From Methylomonas sp. UP202 (lineage in GTDB: Bacteria > Pseudomonadota > Gammaproteobacteria > Methylococcales > Methylomonadaceae), in contig NZ_CP123897.1 in NCBI RefSeq assembly GCF_029910655.1, positions 5,197,547 through 5,261,546 on the forward strand: DNA of 64,000 bases, in the 5' to 3' direction. A model generated the notes under the pieces. That model did no database searches. It had not been told where the DNA came from and saw nothing but the letters and a program-made list of their open reading frames with translations. Below are positions 30,244 to 39,452 of this stretch, one piece after another (position 1 is the first letter of the stretch; every line of letters begins with the position of its first letter). The position numbers and the translations under genes were made by a program.

Positions 30244-31089
30244 ATGCTCGACGCCACCTGGTTCAGCGAAGCGCAAGAGCCATCCGGCTCCGCCTTTTCA
30301 TTGAAAATCAAACGCAAGCTGCACGAGGAGCAATCCGAGTTTCAGTTTCTGGAAATCTACGAGACCGAACAATTCGGTAATCTGATGGTCATCGACGGCT
30401 GCACGATGGTCTCGACCCGCGACAATTTTTTCTACCACGAGATGATGAGTCACCCGGTGCTCTACACCCATCCCAACCCGAAAAGAGTCTGGATCATAGG
30501 CGGAGGCGATTGCGGAACTTTGCGCGAGGTGTTGAAGCACCCGAATGTCGAGCAAGCAGTGCAAATCGACATCGACGAACGAGTTACCCGCTTGGCGGAG
30601 ATTTATTTCCCGGAGCTTTGCGAATCCAACCAAGACCCCCGCGCCGATTTGAAATTCATCGACGGCATTAAATGGGTCAAGGACGCCGAGCCCGGCAGCG
30701 TGGACATCATTATCGTCGACAGTACCGACCCGGTTGGCCCCGCCGAAGGTTTGTTCTGCGCGGACTTTTATAAAGATTGCTTCCGGGCCTTGAGCGAGAA
30801 CGGTATTGTCGTTCAACAAAGCGAATCGGCCTTGTTGCATATGAAAATCCTGAAAGAAATGCGTGCGGAAATGCAGGCCGGCGGTTTCGGCAATCTGCAA
30901 ACCATTTTCTTTCCGCAATGTATTTATCCGTCCGGTTGGTGGAGCGCGACGATGGCCGGCAAGGGCGATCTAGCCAAGTTCCGTGAAGCGGACGCCGCCG
31001 CCAAGCCGTTCGAGACCGTTTATTACAATAGCGACATCCACCAAGCCAGCCTGGCCTGCCCCGAGTTTTTCAAGAAAGCCTTGGCCTAA
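30244..31089 (+). CDS. speE: Spermidine synthase (polyamine aminopropyltransferase)
   Basis: Transfers aminopropyl from decarboxylated SAM to putrescine. The 281-residue cytosolic form has YHEMMSHP, the cofactor loop IGGGDCGTLREV and the catalytic Asp motif DSTDPVGPA. The cofactor loop carries Cys where the family nearly always has Gly or Gly/Ala (GGGDGG or GGGDGA). No membrane domain. It is divergent from speA. Confidence 0.95.
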   Translation: MLDATWFSEAQEPSGSAFSLKIKRKLHEEQSEFQFLEIYETEQFGNLMVIDGCTMVSTRDNFFYHEMMSHPVLYTHPNPKRVWIIGGGDCGTLREVLKHPNVEQAVQIDIDERVTRLAEIYFPELCESNQDPRADLKFIDGIKWVKDAEPGSVDIIIVDSTDPVGPAEGLFCADFYKDCFRALSENGIVVQQSESALLHMKILKEMRAEMQAGGFGNLQTIFFPQCIYPSGWWSATMAGKGDLAKFREADAAAKPFETVYYNSDIHQASLACPEFFKKALA

Positions 31090-31466
31090 CACCGGCCGGC
31101 ATCCGCCATTCCGCGCCGGTCCCCAATGGGGCCGGCCGCTGAAATCTCCGCGAATCAACGCCCAGCACCATGACTGGATGCGAAGCTAGACCTCCCTCCC
31201 TTGCCAACCAACAAGCCGCGTCGTTTGAAACCTGCTCGTCTACCGCCAGCGGAAATTGCTTGAGTCGCGTGTCGGCCGTCGGCCGATATGTGCGTTAACG
31301 TACCGATCCACCGTAATGACCGTGTTAAGTTCTGCCATTGTTTCGGGCGGGTGACTAAAAGAGTTTGCGAGCTTTACAAACAGCTATCGCCGGACTCGCG
31401 CAAAGGGATCACGGCAATGTAGTATCTGACCCTTCTGCATTCATCTATTTCCAAGTGAGCTAAAAC
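31090..31466. other. Non-coding gap between speE and the CheB-CheR gene
   Basis: About 377 nt without a convincing reading frame. The first 50 nt include a GC-rich imperfect inverted repeat (GGCCGGC ... GCCGGCC, about 31093-31138) that could act as a speE transcript end, but no T-run follows. I see no RNA gene. Confidence 0.4.
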
Positions 31467-34085
31467 ATGGCCGACACTCCCGGAACCCATTCAGGTGCCG
31501 ATGCGTTGACGCGAGCCGTCAGCCATGGCCCAGCGCCCAAAACCCCGCCGAGTGCCGATAGCGGCGGCACGCCGCCTATCGTTGCGATCGGTGCGTCGGC
31601 GGGGGGGCTGGAAGCCTTGGAACAATTTTTTGCTGAGGTTCCGGCCGCCTGCGGCGTGGCCTTTGTCGTCGTCCAACATCTCGATCCCCATCATCAAGGC
31701 ATGCTCCCAGCATTGTTGCAGCGAGCCTCGCAGTTGACCGTCATTCAGGCCGGCGACCATATGCCCGTCAAGCCCGATTGGGTATACGTGATTCCGCCCA
31801 ACAAGGATTTATCGATCCAGCACGGGAAACTGCGTTTGCTTGAACCTCGGGTGCTAAGGGGCTTGCGATTGCCGATCGACGCGTTTTTCAAGGCGCTGGC
31901 GGACGATCAGCACGAGCGGGCGATCGGCGTGATTTTGTCGGGCATGGGGTCGGACGGTACGCTGGGCTTACGCGCGATCAAGGAGAATGCCGGCTTGGCA
32001 GTCGCGCAGTCGCCGGAATCCGCTCAATTCGACTCGATGCCGCGTAGCGCCATCGACGCCGGTTTGGCGGATATCGTGGCGCCGCCGCGAGTACTGTGGG
32101 AAAAGATCCTGGCTTATCTAAAGCACAGTCCGCGCGGTTTGCACGCAACGCCTGAAACGGCGCCGGCCTCAAAGAGCCGCAGCTCGCTGGAACAAATCCT
32201 GATTCTGCTGCGCGATCGTACCGGTAACGATTTTTCTCTGTATAAAAAAAATACTATGTATCGCCGTATCGAACGGCGCATGGGTTTGCGCCAAATCGAC
32301 GCGATCGCCGGATATGCGGACTATCTGCGCGAGAATCCTCAAGAGTTGGATTTATTGTTCAAGGAATTGCTGATCGGCGTCACCAGCTTTTTCCGCGATC
32401 CGGAGGTTTGGGCGTCGCTAAAGACCGAGGTCATTCCGGCGCTGTTGGCCGAATATCCGGCCGGCAAGGCCTTGCGGGCCTGGGTGCCGGCTTGCTCGAC
32501 CGGCGAGGAAGCGTATTCGCTGGCGATGATCTTCAAGGAAGTGTTAGCGGAAAGCCAGAGCCCGCGTCCGTTCAAGCTGCAAATCTTTGCCACCGATCTG
32601 GATCAGGATGCCATCGACAAGGCGCGGCAAGGCTTCTTTCCCGCGACTATCGCCGGCGAGGTGTCCGAGGATAGGCTTAGCCGCTTCTTTAATGTGGACG
32701 GCGGCGGCTATCGGATCAAAAAAGACATTCGCGAGATGGTGATTTTCGCACCGCACAACGTGATCATGGATCCGCCGTTTACCAAGCTGGATCTGCTTTG
32801 CTGCCGAAATCTACTGATTTACCTGAGTCAGGAATTGCAGCAAAAACTGATTTTGCTGTTCCACTATACGCTCGCCAGCCACGGGATATTGACGCTCGGC
32901 AACGCCGAAACGATCGGGAATGCCAGTCATTTGTTCAGCGCGACCGACCATAAATTAAGACTTTATCGGCGCATCGATACGCCTTTTCCGTTGAACGTCG
33001 ATTTCCCGACCAAATATTTCCCCGTCGCATCCATGATCGAAGATACCGAAAAACACCCGCCTATCGCCAATTTGCAAACCTTGGCGGATCAATTACTGTT
33101 GCAACACTTCGCTCCGGCGGCGGTCTTGGTTAACGCCGACGGCGACATTCTTTACATCAGCGGACGCACCGGTAAATATCTGGAGCCTGCCGCCGGCAAG
33201 GCCAATTGGAATATCCACGCGATGGCCCGCGACGGTTTGCGGCACGAACTGATCGGCGCGCTCAAAAAGGCCAGAACCCAAACCGACGTGGTTCAGGTCG
33301 CCGGCCTGACGGTCGCTAACGACGGCGGCAGCCAAACCGTGAATTTGTCGGTGCAGGCCATCCACAAACCCGATGCGTTAAAGGGCATGTTGATGGTGGT
33401 GTTTACCGACGTTGCCGCAGCGCCGGCCGGTAAAGTGTCGCGCAAATCGCCGAACGCGGCGCAGACCTTGCTTCAGGCGGAGCTACAGCACACCCAGGAA
33501 GATTTACAAACCCTGCGCGAGGAAATGCAGACCTCGCAGGAAGAACTGAAATCCGCCAACGAAGAACTGCAATCGACCAACGAAGAATTGCAATCCACCA
33601 ACGAGGAGTTAACCACCTCCAAGGAAGAGATGCAGTCGTTAAACGAGGAACTGCAAACGGTCAATGCCGAATTGCAAATCAAGGTCGACGATTTGTCGCG
33701 CGCCAGCAATGACATGAATAATTTGTTGAATAGCATGGAAATCGCCACGGTGTTTCTGGATAGCACGCTGAATATCCGCCGTTTTACCAGTCACATCGGC
33801 CATTTGTTTAAGTTGATCGCCGCCGATGTGGGGCGGCCGTTGTCCGACATTGTCACCGATCTGGACTATCCCGATCTGCAACAGGATGCGCGGGAAGTAT
33901 TGCGAACCTTGGTGTTCGTTGAAAAGCAGATCGAAGCGAGCGACGAACGTTGGTTCAAGGTGAGGATCATGCCGTACCGGACCCAGGACAATTTGATCGA
34001 CGGCGTGGTTATTACCTTTATCGATATCTCCGAAACCAAGAAGCTAGAAGCCGAATTAAGGAACAGCCATGAAAAATCGGAATGA
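31467..34085 (+). CDS. CheB-CheR-coiled coil-PAS fusion protein
   Basis: An 872-residue fusion. Residues ~36-225 are a CheB methylesterase with the Ser44/His71/Asp163 triad (GASAGG, QHLDPHH, GMGSDG) and no receiver domain. Residues ~240-500 are a CheR methyltransferase (TSFFRDPEVW, WVPACSTGEEAYSLAM, CRNLLIYL). A PAS-like segment follows, then a long heptad coiled coil (about 670-735, repeated EEL(Q/K)S(T/A)NEEL) and a final PAS domain (about 745-860). Such fusions occur outside classical chemotaxis and are thought to signal to attached or neighbouring kinases or cyclases. The stop overlaps the GGDEF-EAL gene by 17 nt, so the two are cotranscribed. Confidence 0.9.
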   Translation: MADTPGTHSGADALTRAVSHGPAPKTPPSADSGGTPPIVAIGASAGGLEALEQFFAEVPAACGVAFVVVQHLDPHHQGMLPALLQRASQLTVIQAGDHMPVKPDWVYVIPPNKDLSIQHGKLRLLEPRVLRGLRLPIDAFFKALADDQHERAIGVILSGMGSDGTLGLRAIKENAGLAVAQSPESAQFDSMPRSAIDAGLADIVAPPRVLWEKILAYLKHSPRGLHATPETAPASKSRSSLEQILILLRDRTGNDFSLYKKNTMYRRIERRMGLRQIDAIAGYADYLRENPQELDLLFKELLIGVTSFFRDPEVWASLKTEVIPALLAEYPAGKALRAWVPACSTGEEAYSLAMIFKEVLAESQSPRPFKLQIFATDLDQDAIDKARQGFFPATIAGEVSEDRLSRFFNVDGGGYRIKKDIREMVIFAPHNVIMDPPFTKLDLLCCRNLLIYLSQELQQKLILLFHYTLASHGILTLGNAETIGNASHLFSATDHKLRLYRRIDTPFPLNVDFPTKYFPVASMIEDTEKHPPIANLQTLADQLLLQHFAPAAVLVNADGDILYISGRTGKYLEPAAGKANWNIHAMARDGLRHELIGALKKARTQTDVVQVAGLTVANDGGSQTVNLSVQAIHKPDALKGMLMVVFTDVAAAPAGKVSRKSPNAAQTLLQAELQHTQEDLQTLREEMQTSQEELKSANEELQSTNEELQSTNEELTTSKEEMQSLNEELQTVNAELQIKVDDLSRASNDMNNLLNSMEIATVFLDSTLNIRRFTSHIGHLFKLIAADVGRPLSDIVTDLDYPDLQQDAREVLRTLVFVEKQIEASDERWFKVRIMPYRTQDNLIDGVVITFIDISETKKLEAELRNSHEKSE

Positions 34086-36309
34086 CACGATTCGCACGAA
34101 AGTCGAGCTGCGCCAACGAGCCGAACGGCAGTTGGCCAATACCGCGCCGGACATGCCGGTTGATCCGCAAGACCGCTCGCTGCACGAGTTACAAGTGCAT
34201 CAGATCGAACTGGAAATTCAAAACGAAGCGTTGCGGGAAGCCCGCGGCCTTGCCGAACAAGCGTTGGAGCGCTACGCGGAATTGTTCGATTTCGCGCCGA
34301 TCGCCTATTTTACGTTAGGCGACGACGGCGGCATCCAGCAAGCCAATTTCAAGGGCGAACAATTATTGAAGCTGCAGCGCTTCACGGTTGACGGGCGACG
34401 CTTCGCAGATTTCGTTGCCGGCGAATTTCGGCCTGTGTTCGATCAATTTCTGGAGCAGGTGTTTGCCGGAATCGCCGCGCGGCATTGCGAGATCGTTCTG
34501 GCAGCGGCCGGAACTTCCCGTTGGGTGACTATCGAGGCGATTGCCGATCGGAAAAATCGAACCTGTCTGGCGGCGGTCATCGACATCACCGAGCGCAAAC
34601 GCAACGAACAAGAAGTACAGTTGGCCGCGACAATTTACCTGGCGCTCTCGGAGGCGATTATGGTGGCCGACGCCGACAACCGCATTGTCGCGATCAATCC
34701 GGCGTTTAGCTCGCTGACGGGATATTCCGCCGACGAAGCCATCGGGCAATCCACCTCATTGCTGAAATCCGGTCGCCAAGATCAGGCGTTTTTTCAGGCG
34801 ATGTGGCACAGCTTGCATCAAACCGGCCAATGGCAAGGCGAGCTTTGGAACCGCCGCAAAAACGGCGAGGAATTTCTGGCGCGTTTATCGATCAGCACAG
34901 TCTACGGCGACAGCGGCCAAATCGTTCGCCGGGTGGCGATGTCGTCCGACATCACCGAACAACGCCGAGCGGAAGAAATCATTCACAGACAGGCCAACGT
35001 CGATCCTTTGACCGGCCTGCCTAACCGGCGTCTGTTTCTAGATCGCTTGCAACGCGCGATTGGAAAATCCCGCCGCGGCCACCAAAAATTGGCGCTGATG
35101 TTCTTGGACCTGGATCACTTCAAAGACATTAACGATACCTTGGGACACGACGTGGGCGACCATTTGCTCGAGGAAACCACTCATCGTCTGATGGCCTGCA
35201 TCCGCGAGACCGATACCCTGGCGCGGCCGGGCGGGGATGAATTCACGCTGATCATGGGGGAATTGCAAGACCTTAACAGCATCGATCGGGTGGCGCAGGC
35301 GATTCTGCGGACCATGACGGCGCCGTTCAAATTGAAGGATGAACGTTGCTACATCTCCGTCAGCATCGGCATCGCCCTGTATCCGGACGATGCCGACTCA
35401 TTGGAGGATTTACTGAAAAAAGCCGATCAAGCCATGTATGCCGCCAAGAAGCTGGGCCGCAGCCGGTTTTGTTACTTTACGCCGGCAATGCAGGAAGCCG
35501 CCGAAATTCGCTTGCGGCTGACCAACGACCTTCGCCACGCCTTGGCCGACCAACAAATCTGGGTGGCGTATCAACCGATCGTGGATTTGGCTACCGGAGA
35601 AATCCGCAAAGCCGAAGCGCTGATCCGCTGGGAACATCCCACTCGCGGCCTCGTCAATCCCGCCGAGTTTATTCCCATCGCCGAAGACACCGGGCTGATC
35701 ACCGAGATCGGCTCCTGGGTGTTTCATCAAGTGGCCGAGCAAGTCGCGGTTTGGCGCAATCGTCACAGTGCCCAATTCCAGATCAGTATCAATAAATCCC
35801 CCGCCCAGTTTCACAACAATAGCGACAAGTTGGGCGACTGGTTCGAGCATTTGCAGCGTCTGGGTTTGCCGGGCGGATGCATCGCGGTGGAAATTACCGA
35901 AGGTTTGTTGCTGGACGCCTCCAATACCGTTACCGAGAAACTGCTGGCTTTTAAAAACGCCGGGATGCAGACGTCGTTGGACGATTTCGGCACCGGCTAT
36001 TCGTCGCTATCCTATCTGAAAAAATACCAGATCGATTTCTTGAAGATCGATCAGGCTTTCGTGTCCGGTTTGACCGCGCATTCCACCGATATGGCCTTGT
36101 GCGAGGCAATTATCATGCTGGCGCACGTGTTAGGCATGAAAGTGATCGCCGAAGGCGTGGAAACCGAGGTGCAGCGCGATTTATTAATGCAGGCCGGCTG
36201 CGATTACGGGCAAGGTTACCTTTTCTCGAAACCGGTGACGGCGGCGGACTTCGAAAAGCTGTTCAGCTCGACTCGGGCCGATGGTGGACCGCGATTTCAA
36301 CAGCGTTGA
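34069..36309 (+). CDS. PAS-PAS-GGDEF-EAL c-di-GMP enzyme
   Basis: A 746-residue cytosolic bifunctional candidate. A coiled-coil start (HELQVHQIELEIQNEALREA) is followed by two PAS domains (about 75-185 and 190-310), a GGDEF domain with the intact active site PGGDEF (about residue 389) and an EAL domain with EALIRWEHP, DDFGTGYSSLSYL and AEGVE, which is the full catalytic set. So both synthesis and breakdown of c-di-GMP are possible; which one dominates cannot be read. It overlaps the CheB-CheR-PAS gene by 17 nt, suggesting that protein feeds or senses the same signal. Confidence 0.93.
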   Translation: MKNRNDTIRTKVELRQRAERQLANTAPDMPVDPQDRSLHELQVHQIELEIQNEALREARGLAEQALERYAELFDFAPIAYFTLGDDGGIQQANFKGEQLLKLQRFTVDGRRFADFVAGEFRPVFDQFLEQVFAGIAARHCEIVLAAAGTSRWVTIEAIADRKNRTCLAAVIDITERKRNEQEVQLAATIYLALSEAIMVADADNRIVAINPAFSSLTGYSADEAIGQSTSLLKSGRQDQAFFQAMWHSLHQTGQWQGELWNRRKNGEEFLARLSISTVYGDSGQIVRRVAMSSDITEQRRAEEIIHRQANVDPLTGLPNRRLFLDRLQRAIGKSRRGHQKLALMFLDLDHFKDINDTLGHDVGDHLLEETTHRLMACIRETDTLARPGGDEFTLIMGELQDLNSIDRVAQAILRTMTAPFKLKDERCYISVSIGIALYPDDADSLEDLLKKADQAMYAAKKLGRSRFCYFTPAMQEAAEIRLRLTNDLRHALADQQIWVAYQPIVDLATGEIRKAEALIRWEHPTRGLVNPAEFIPIAEDTGLITEIGSWVFHQVAEQVAVWRNRHSAQFQISINKSPAQFHNNSDKLGDWFEHLQRLGLPGGCIAVEITEGLLLDASNTVTEKLLAFKNAGMQTSLDDFGTGYSSLSYLKKYQIDFLKIDQAFVSGLTAHSTDMALCEAIIMLAHVLGMKVIAEGVETEVQRDLLMQAGCDYGQGYLFSKPVTAADFEKLFSSTRADGGPRFQQR

Positions 36310-36672
36310 AGGACTCTCGATGACAATCTCATCGGCGTTTTCGACCCATTTTCCGGTTTCGCTAGCCCGCTGCAGGGTAGGTTGACCGGATATGGCTACT
36401 AGGCTCGCGGTGCGACGGACAATATCGCGGCGCGGTTTCAAACCAGGCGAGCGGCCAAACCGACTTTTTCAAAATGGGTGCTGCCTGTCAGTGTAAGCGT
36501 TGGCGCCAATACCCTACCCGCCATCGTGTCGGCGCGCTCGCTATCGGCGCGGCCTCCGCAGCTCCACCGTTTCAGGCAAATGCAGACACCAAACGCCGGA
36601 GGTTTTACAATATTGGCCTATGCTTGACTACACCCTTAAACACTAACGACGGAACAGGGTTACAATGCCGCC
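36310..36672. other. Non-coding gap before the FHA-GGDEF gene
   Basis: About 363 nt. No open frame here looks protein-like. TACAAT lies 11-12 nt before the FHA-GGDEF ATG (about 36661-36666) and could be a -10 element giving a very short leader. Nothing else recognised. Confidence 0.35.
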
Positions 36673-37590
36673 ATGACCAGCACTCCCCCGGATAAGACCC
36701 AGCAAGACTCGGCGAACACGCTGGTGACCAAACTGTCGGAAGCCGGCAGGACCAGAACCGAGCTGGAGCCTTACCTGATCATGCTGTCGGGGCATCATCA
36801 AGGCAAACAGTACAAACTGGACAAGCCGCAAATCAGTTTGGGGCGGGGGGCGGATGCCGACATCTGCGTGCCGGACCCGAAAATCTCCCGCCAACATTGC
36901 GCCTTCATCCGCTATCCCGGCTACATCGTTATCGCCGACCTCAACTCCACCAACGGCACCTTCGTCAACGGTAAACGCATTCAAAAGCAACGCATCGATT
37001 TGCTGGACCGGGTCCGGGTCGGCGATTTATACCTGAAGATCGATTATAAGCGCTTCATAGAAGCCCGCTCCGAGGAGGAACTATACCAAGCCGCCAATAT
37101 CGACGCGCTGACCGGCATCCTGAACCGCAATGCATTTATGATGCGGGCTCAACAAGAGTTGGCGTTTTGCAAACGTGCCGACGCTCGAATGACCATCGTC
37201 ATGTGCGACGCCGATCATTTCAAACAGAAAAACGACACCTACGGCCATTTGGCTGGCGACCAGATTCTCCGTGAACTGGCGAACATCCTCGGCGCGGAAA
37301 TGCGCGAGGAAGACTTGGTGGCCCGCTACGGCGGCGAGGAATTCATCATGCTGCTACGCGAATCCAGCGTTGCAGCCTCGGTCGCCTGGGCCGAGCGTAT
37401 TCGTTTAACCGTGATGAACCATAGTTTCCGTTTCCAAAACCGCTACATACCGACGACCATATCGATCGGTATCTGCAGCCGCCCCATCGATCCGTTCCTG
37501 ACGCTGGAAGCCATCATCCAAGCCGCCGACGATGCGTTGTATCTCGCCAAGAAAAACGGCCGCAATCGGGTCGAAGTTGCTGGCGACTGA
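36673..37590 (+). CDS. FHA-GGDEF diguanylate cyclase
   Basis: A 305-residue protein. The N-terminal FHA domain (about 35-125) has SLGRG, KISRQHC and LNSTNGTFVNG, the phosphothreonine-binding loops. The C-terminal GGDEF domain (about 140-302) has DADHFKQKNDTYGH and the active site YGGEEF. The architecture implies that c-di-GMP synthesis is tied to Ser/Thr phosphorylation of a partner; no Ser/Thr kinase gene lies in the window. Confidence 0.93.
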   Translation: MTSTPPDKTQQDSANTLVTKLSEAGRTRTELEPYLIMLSGHHQGKQYKLDKPQISLGRGADADICVPDPKISRQHCAFIRYPGYIVIADLNSTNGTFVNGKRIQKQRIDLLDRVRVGDLYLKIDYKRFIEARSEEELYQAANIDALTGILNRNAFMMRAQQELAFCKRADARMTIVMCDADHFKQKNDTYGHLAGDQILRELANILGAEMREEDLVARYGGEEFIMLLRESSVAASVAWAERIRLTVMNHSFRFQNRYIPTTISIGICSRPIDPFLTLEAIIQAADDALYLAKKNGRNRVEVAGD

Positions 37591-37721
37591 GCTGAAAAGA
37601 AGGCCCCCCTGGCGACCGCTAAACCCTAAATATCCGCTGTCACGGATGCTTTTCCGTTGATCGCTGCTATGCTTAAGCGGCTATGCGGAATTACCTTATG
37701 CAACATAACGGGAGCACTGTC

Positions 37722-38126
37722 ATGAAAATCCATCCATTTCTCACCACCTGCCTGCTTTCCGGTTTCCTGTTGACACCGGCGGCAAACGCACACGAAAACG
37801 GTTATTTGCACGACTTTACCGACAAAATTAATCAGGGCTTTTTTAATATGGCGCTGGGCGTCGGCGAGCTGCCGAAAAACATCGTCAATATCAGCAGCGA
37901 ACAGAATATTCTGGTCGGCATGAGCTGGGGTTTGTTGCGCGGCGTTGCCCACACCGTCGGCCGAACCTTGGTCGGTACCGTCGAATTCATCAGCGCGCCG
38001 ATCCCGAGCGATGAATTCATCTCCCCGGCCTACGTCTGGGAACGCTACAGCGAAGACACCCGCTATTTCGGTCTGCACCTGCCCGGCTATTGGACCCATT
38101 ACGGTCCGATGGACGACGGCGAGTAA
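37722..38126 (+). CDS. TIGR04073-type exported protein
   Basis: A 134-residue protein with a signal peptide (cleavage near ANAHEN), resembling the family named putative exosortase-associated protein TIGR04073: KINQGFFNMALGVGELPKNI, then GMSWGLLRGVAHTVGRTLVGTVEFI and a PxxY tail. Function unknown; it tends to occur in bacteria with exosortase/PEP-CTERM systems, which are not visible here. ATG at 37722 chosen for its GGGAG ribosome site and the signal peptide; an ATG 13 codons earlier is weaker. Confidence 0.72.
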   Translation: MKIHPFLTTCLLSGFLLTPAANAHENGYLHDFTDKINQGFFNMALGVGELPKNIVNISSEQNILVGMSWGLLRGVAHTVGRTLVGTVEFISAPIPSDEFISPAYVWERYSEDTRYFGLHLPGYWTHYGPMDDGE

Positions 38127-38155
38127 CGGCGCACCACCACGACGAGGAGAACACC

Positions 38156-38851
38156 ATGAAAACGCAATCAGTTTACTTGCCACTCGCGGTTTTAGCCGTG
38201 TCCTTGACGGCCTGTACCACACCGAAACAAGATACCTCGGAATTAAAAGCACAGATCGACGCCTCCATGGCCGGCCATTACGGACAATCTATCCTGCACG
38301 AGGAAAAAGCTGCGGAAAACCTGGAAACCGCCAATCACATTCTGGACCATTGGGAGCAAGGCTACTATTGGAATATCGACGAGAAGCAACAGGCTCAAGC
38401 CGCCGCGCGAGCCGCCGCCGAGCATAAATTGCAGTCAGAGAAGGAACTGTGCGCTTGGTTGACCGAAGTCCACGGCCACAATCATCACCAGAACGAGCCG
38501 ATCCACCACGTCGCAGCCTATTTCAAAACCGGCAGCGCGGTACCGTTCAAAACGGATCACGGCGGCATCGGCCATCTCGGTCACTACCTTGGCGCGCATC
38601 CGGATGCCAAGGCGGCGGTCACTGCATCGGCCGACACTGTCGGCAAATCCAACGACAACATGGCGCTGTCCAAACGCCGCGCCGATACCGTGGTCAAATT
38701 ATTGATCGATCACGGCGCCAAGGCCGAGCAATTGACCGTCAGCGCCACCGGTGAAGGCCAAGGTCCAGACAATACGCCCAACCAGGATTATCGGGTCGCC
38801 ACGATTACCACCAGCCATCCCAAATACCTCGATTGTCCCAATCTGAAATAA
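38156..38851 (+). CDS. OmpA-family lipoprotein
   Basis: A 231-residue lipoprotein with lipobox LTAC (Cys about residue 20). A charged, helix-prone middle (AAENLETANHIL ... AARAAAEHKLQ) is followed by a C-terminal OmpA-like peptidoglycan-binding domain with SKRRADTVVKLLIDHGAKAEQLTVSATGEG. The LSxxRAxxV motif is partly kept. Likely an outer-membrane lipoprotein that anchors the envelope to murein. It lies 29 nt after the TIGR04073-type gene and has a GAGGAG ribosome site. Confidence 0.82.
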   Translation: MKTQSVYLPLAVLAVSLTACTTPKQDTSELKAQIDASMAGHYGQSILHEEKAAENLETANHILDHWEQGYYWNIDEKQQAQAAARAAAEHKLQSEKELCAWLTEVHGHNHHQNEPIHHVAAYFKTGSAVPFKTDHGGIGHLGHYLGAHPDAKAAVTASADTVGKSNDNMALSKRRADTVVKLLIDHGAKAEQLTVSATGEGQGPDNTPNQDYRVATITTSHPKYLDCPNLK

Positions 38852-38868
38852 GCCTTTGACTCTCCCGA

Positions 38869-38889
38869 CCCGCGCCCGCTGGGCGCGGG
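38869..38889. terminator. GC-rich hairpin after the OmpA lipoprotein gene
   Basis: Perfect 9-bp stem CCCGCGCCC / GGGCGCGGG with a 3-nt loop, 17 nt after the stop and between convergent genes. There is no T-run on either side, so intrinsic termination is uncertain. Confidence 0.5.
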
Positions 38890-38900
38890 CTCGGCCTGTA

Positions 38901-39116
38901 TCACATCTGGTCGGCCGCCTGCTTTTGGCGTTCGGCACTTTCGAAAATTTGTTTTTCCGCGTCCCTGGCTTGTTCGACCGGCTTTTGCAGCGCCTCGGCG
39001 ACCGCTCGGCCATCGCCGCCGGCGCGAGGTGCGTCCGGCGGCTGATCGGCAGAACCGCAACCGGCAATAACCAGCATCAGCGTCGAGCAGACCACTGTCC
39101 TAGCCGACCGTCTCAC
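38901..39116 (-). CDS. Small lipoprotein
   Basis: A 71-residue protein with signal peptide and lipobox VIAGC (Cys20), then a Pro/Asp-rich linker and a helical tail (VEQARDAEKQIFESAERQKQAADQM). The GTG start overlaps the ComFB gene stop (GTGA), a sign of coupling. No family recognised; the helical tail resembles small envelope lipoproteins. Confidence 0.65.
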   Translation of the reverse strand: MRRSARTVVCSTLMLVIAGCGSADQPPDAPRAGGDGRAVAEALQKPVEQARDAEKQIFESAERQKQAADQM

Positions 39117-39391
39117 GAGGCCTCCCGGTCGCTTCGCGGCCTATCGAGCACCTGTTTAACGGCTTCGGCAATCGCCGCCTCGACGTTGGCGGTCATCCGT
39201 TGATATTGGCTGTCGTCAACGTGTATCCCCTTGTCGATCGGATTGCGCACGTAACACGGCGTTAATCGGTTCAAGGCCAGGCAAGCCACGTCTTCCCGCA
39301 AGCCGCCCCCCTCCGGCAATTCGCCGGATTCGGCCATTTTCCATAACCGGTCGACGACCAATTGCTCGTAATAATTGACGATGTTGAGCAT
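39113..39391 (-). CDS. ComFB-family protein
   Basis: A 92-residue protein matching the late-competence-development ComFB family: NYYEQLVVDRLW start, then EDVACLALNRLTPCYVRNP and a helical end. In cyanobacteria ComFB-type proteins bind cyclic dinucleotides; that property is not shown for this branch. A strong AGGAG site precedes the ATG. It sits among c-di-GMP genes. Confidence 0.8.
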   Translation of the reverse strand: MLNIVNYYEQLVVDRLWKMAESGELPEGGGLREDVACLALNRLTPCYVRNPIDKGIHVDDSQYQRMTANVEAAIAEAVKQVLDRPRSDREAS

Positions 39392-39452
39392 ACAAACTCC
39401 TGACTGAAAACAAATGCAGGTTAACCATAGCCGAGATTCGGACGAGCGCGGT

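Noticed and set aside
33530..33660. Direct DNA repeats in the CheB-CheR gene
   Set aside because: They are explained by the heptad coiled coil EELQSTNEELQST in the protein.
36184..36441. 85-codon minus-strand frame at the end of the GGDEF-EAL gene
   Set aside because: Mostly antisense to the EAL domain end; no family resemblance and no ribosome site.
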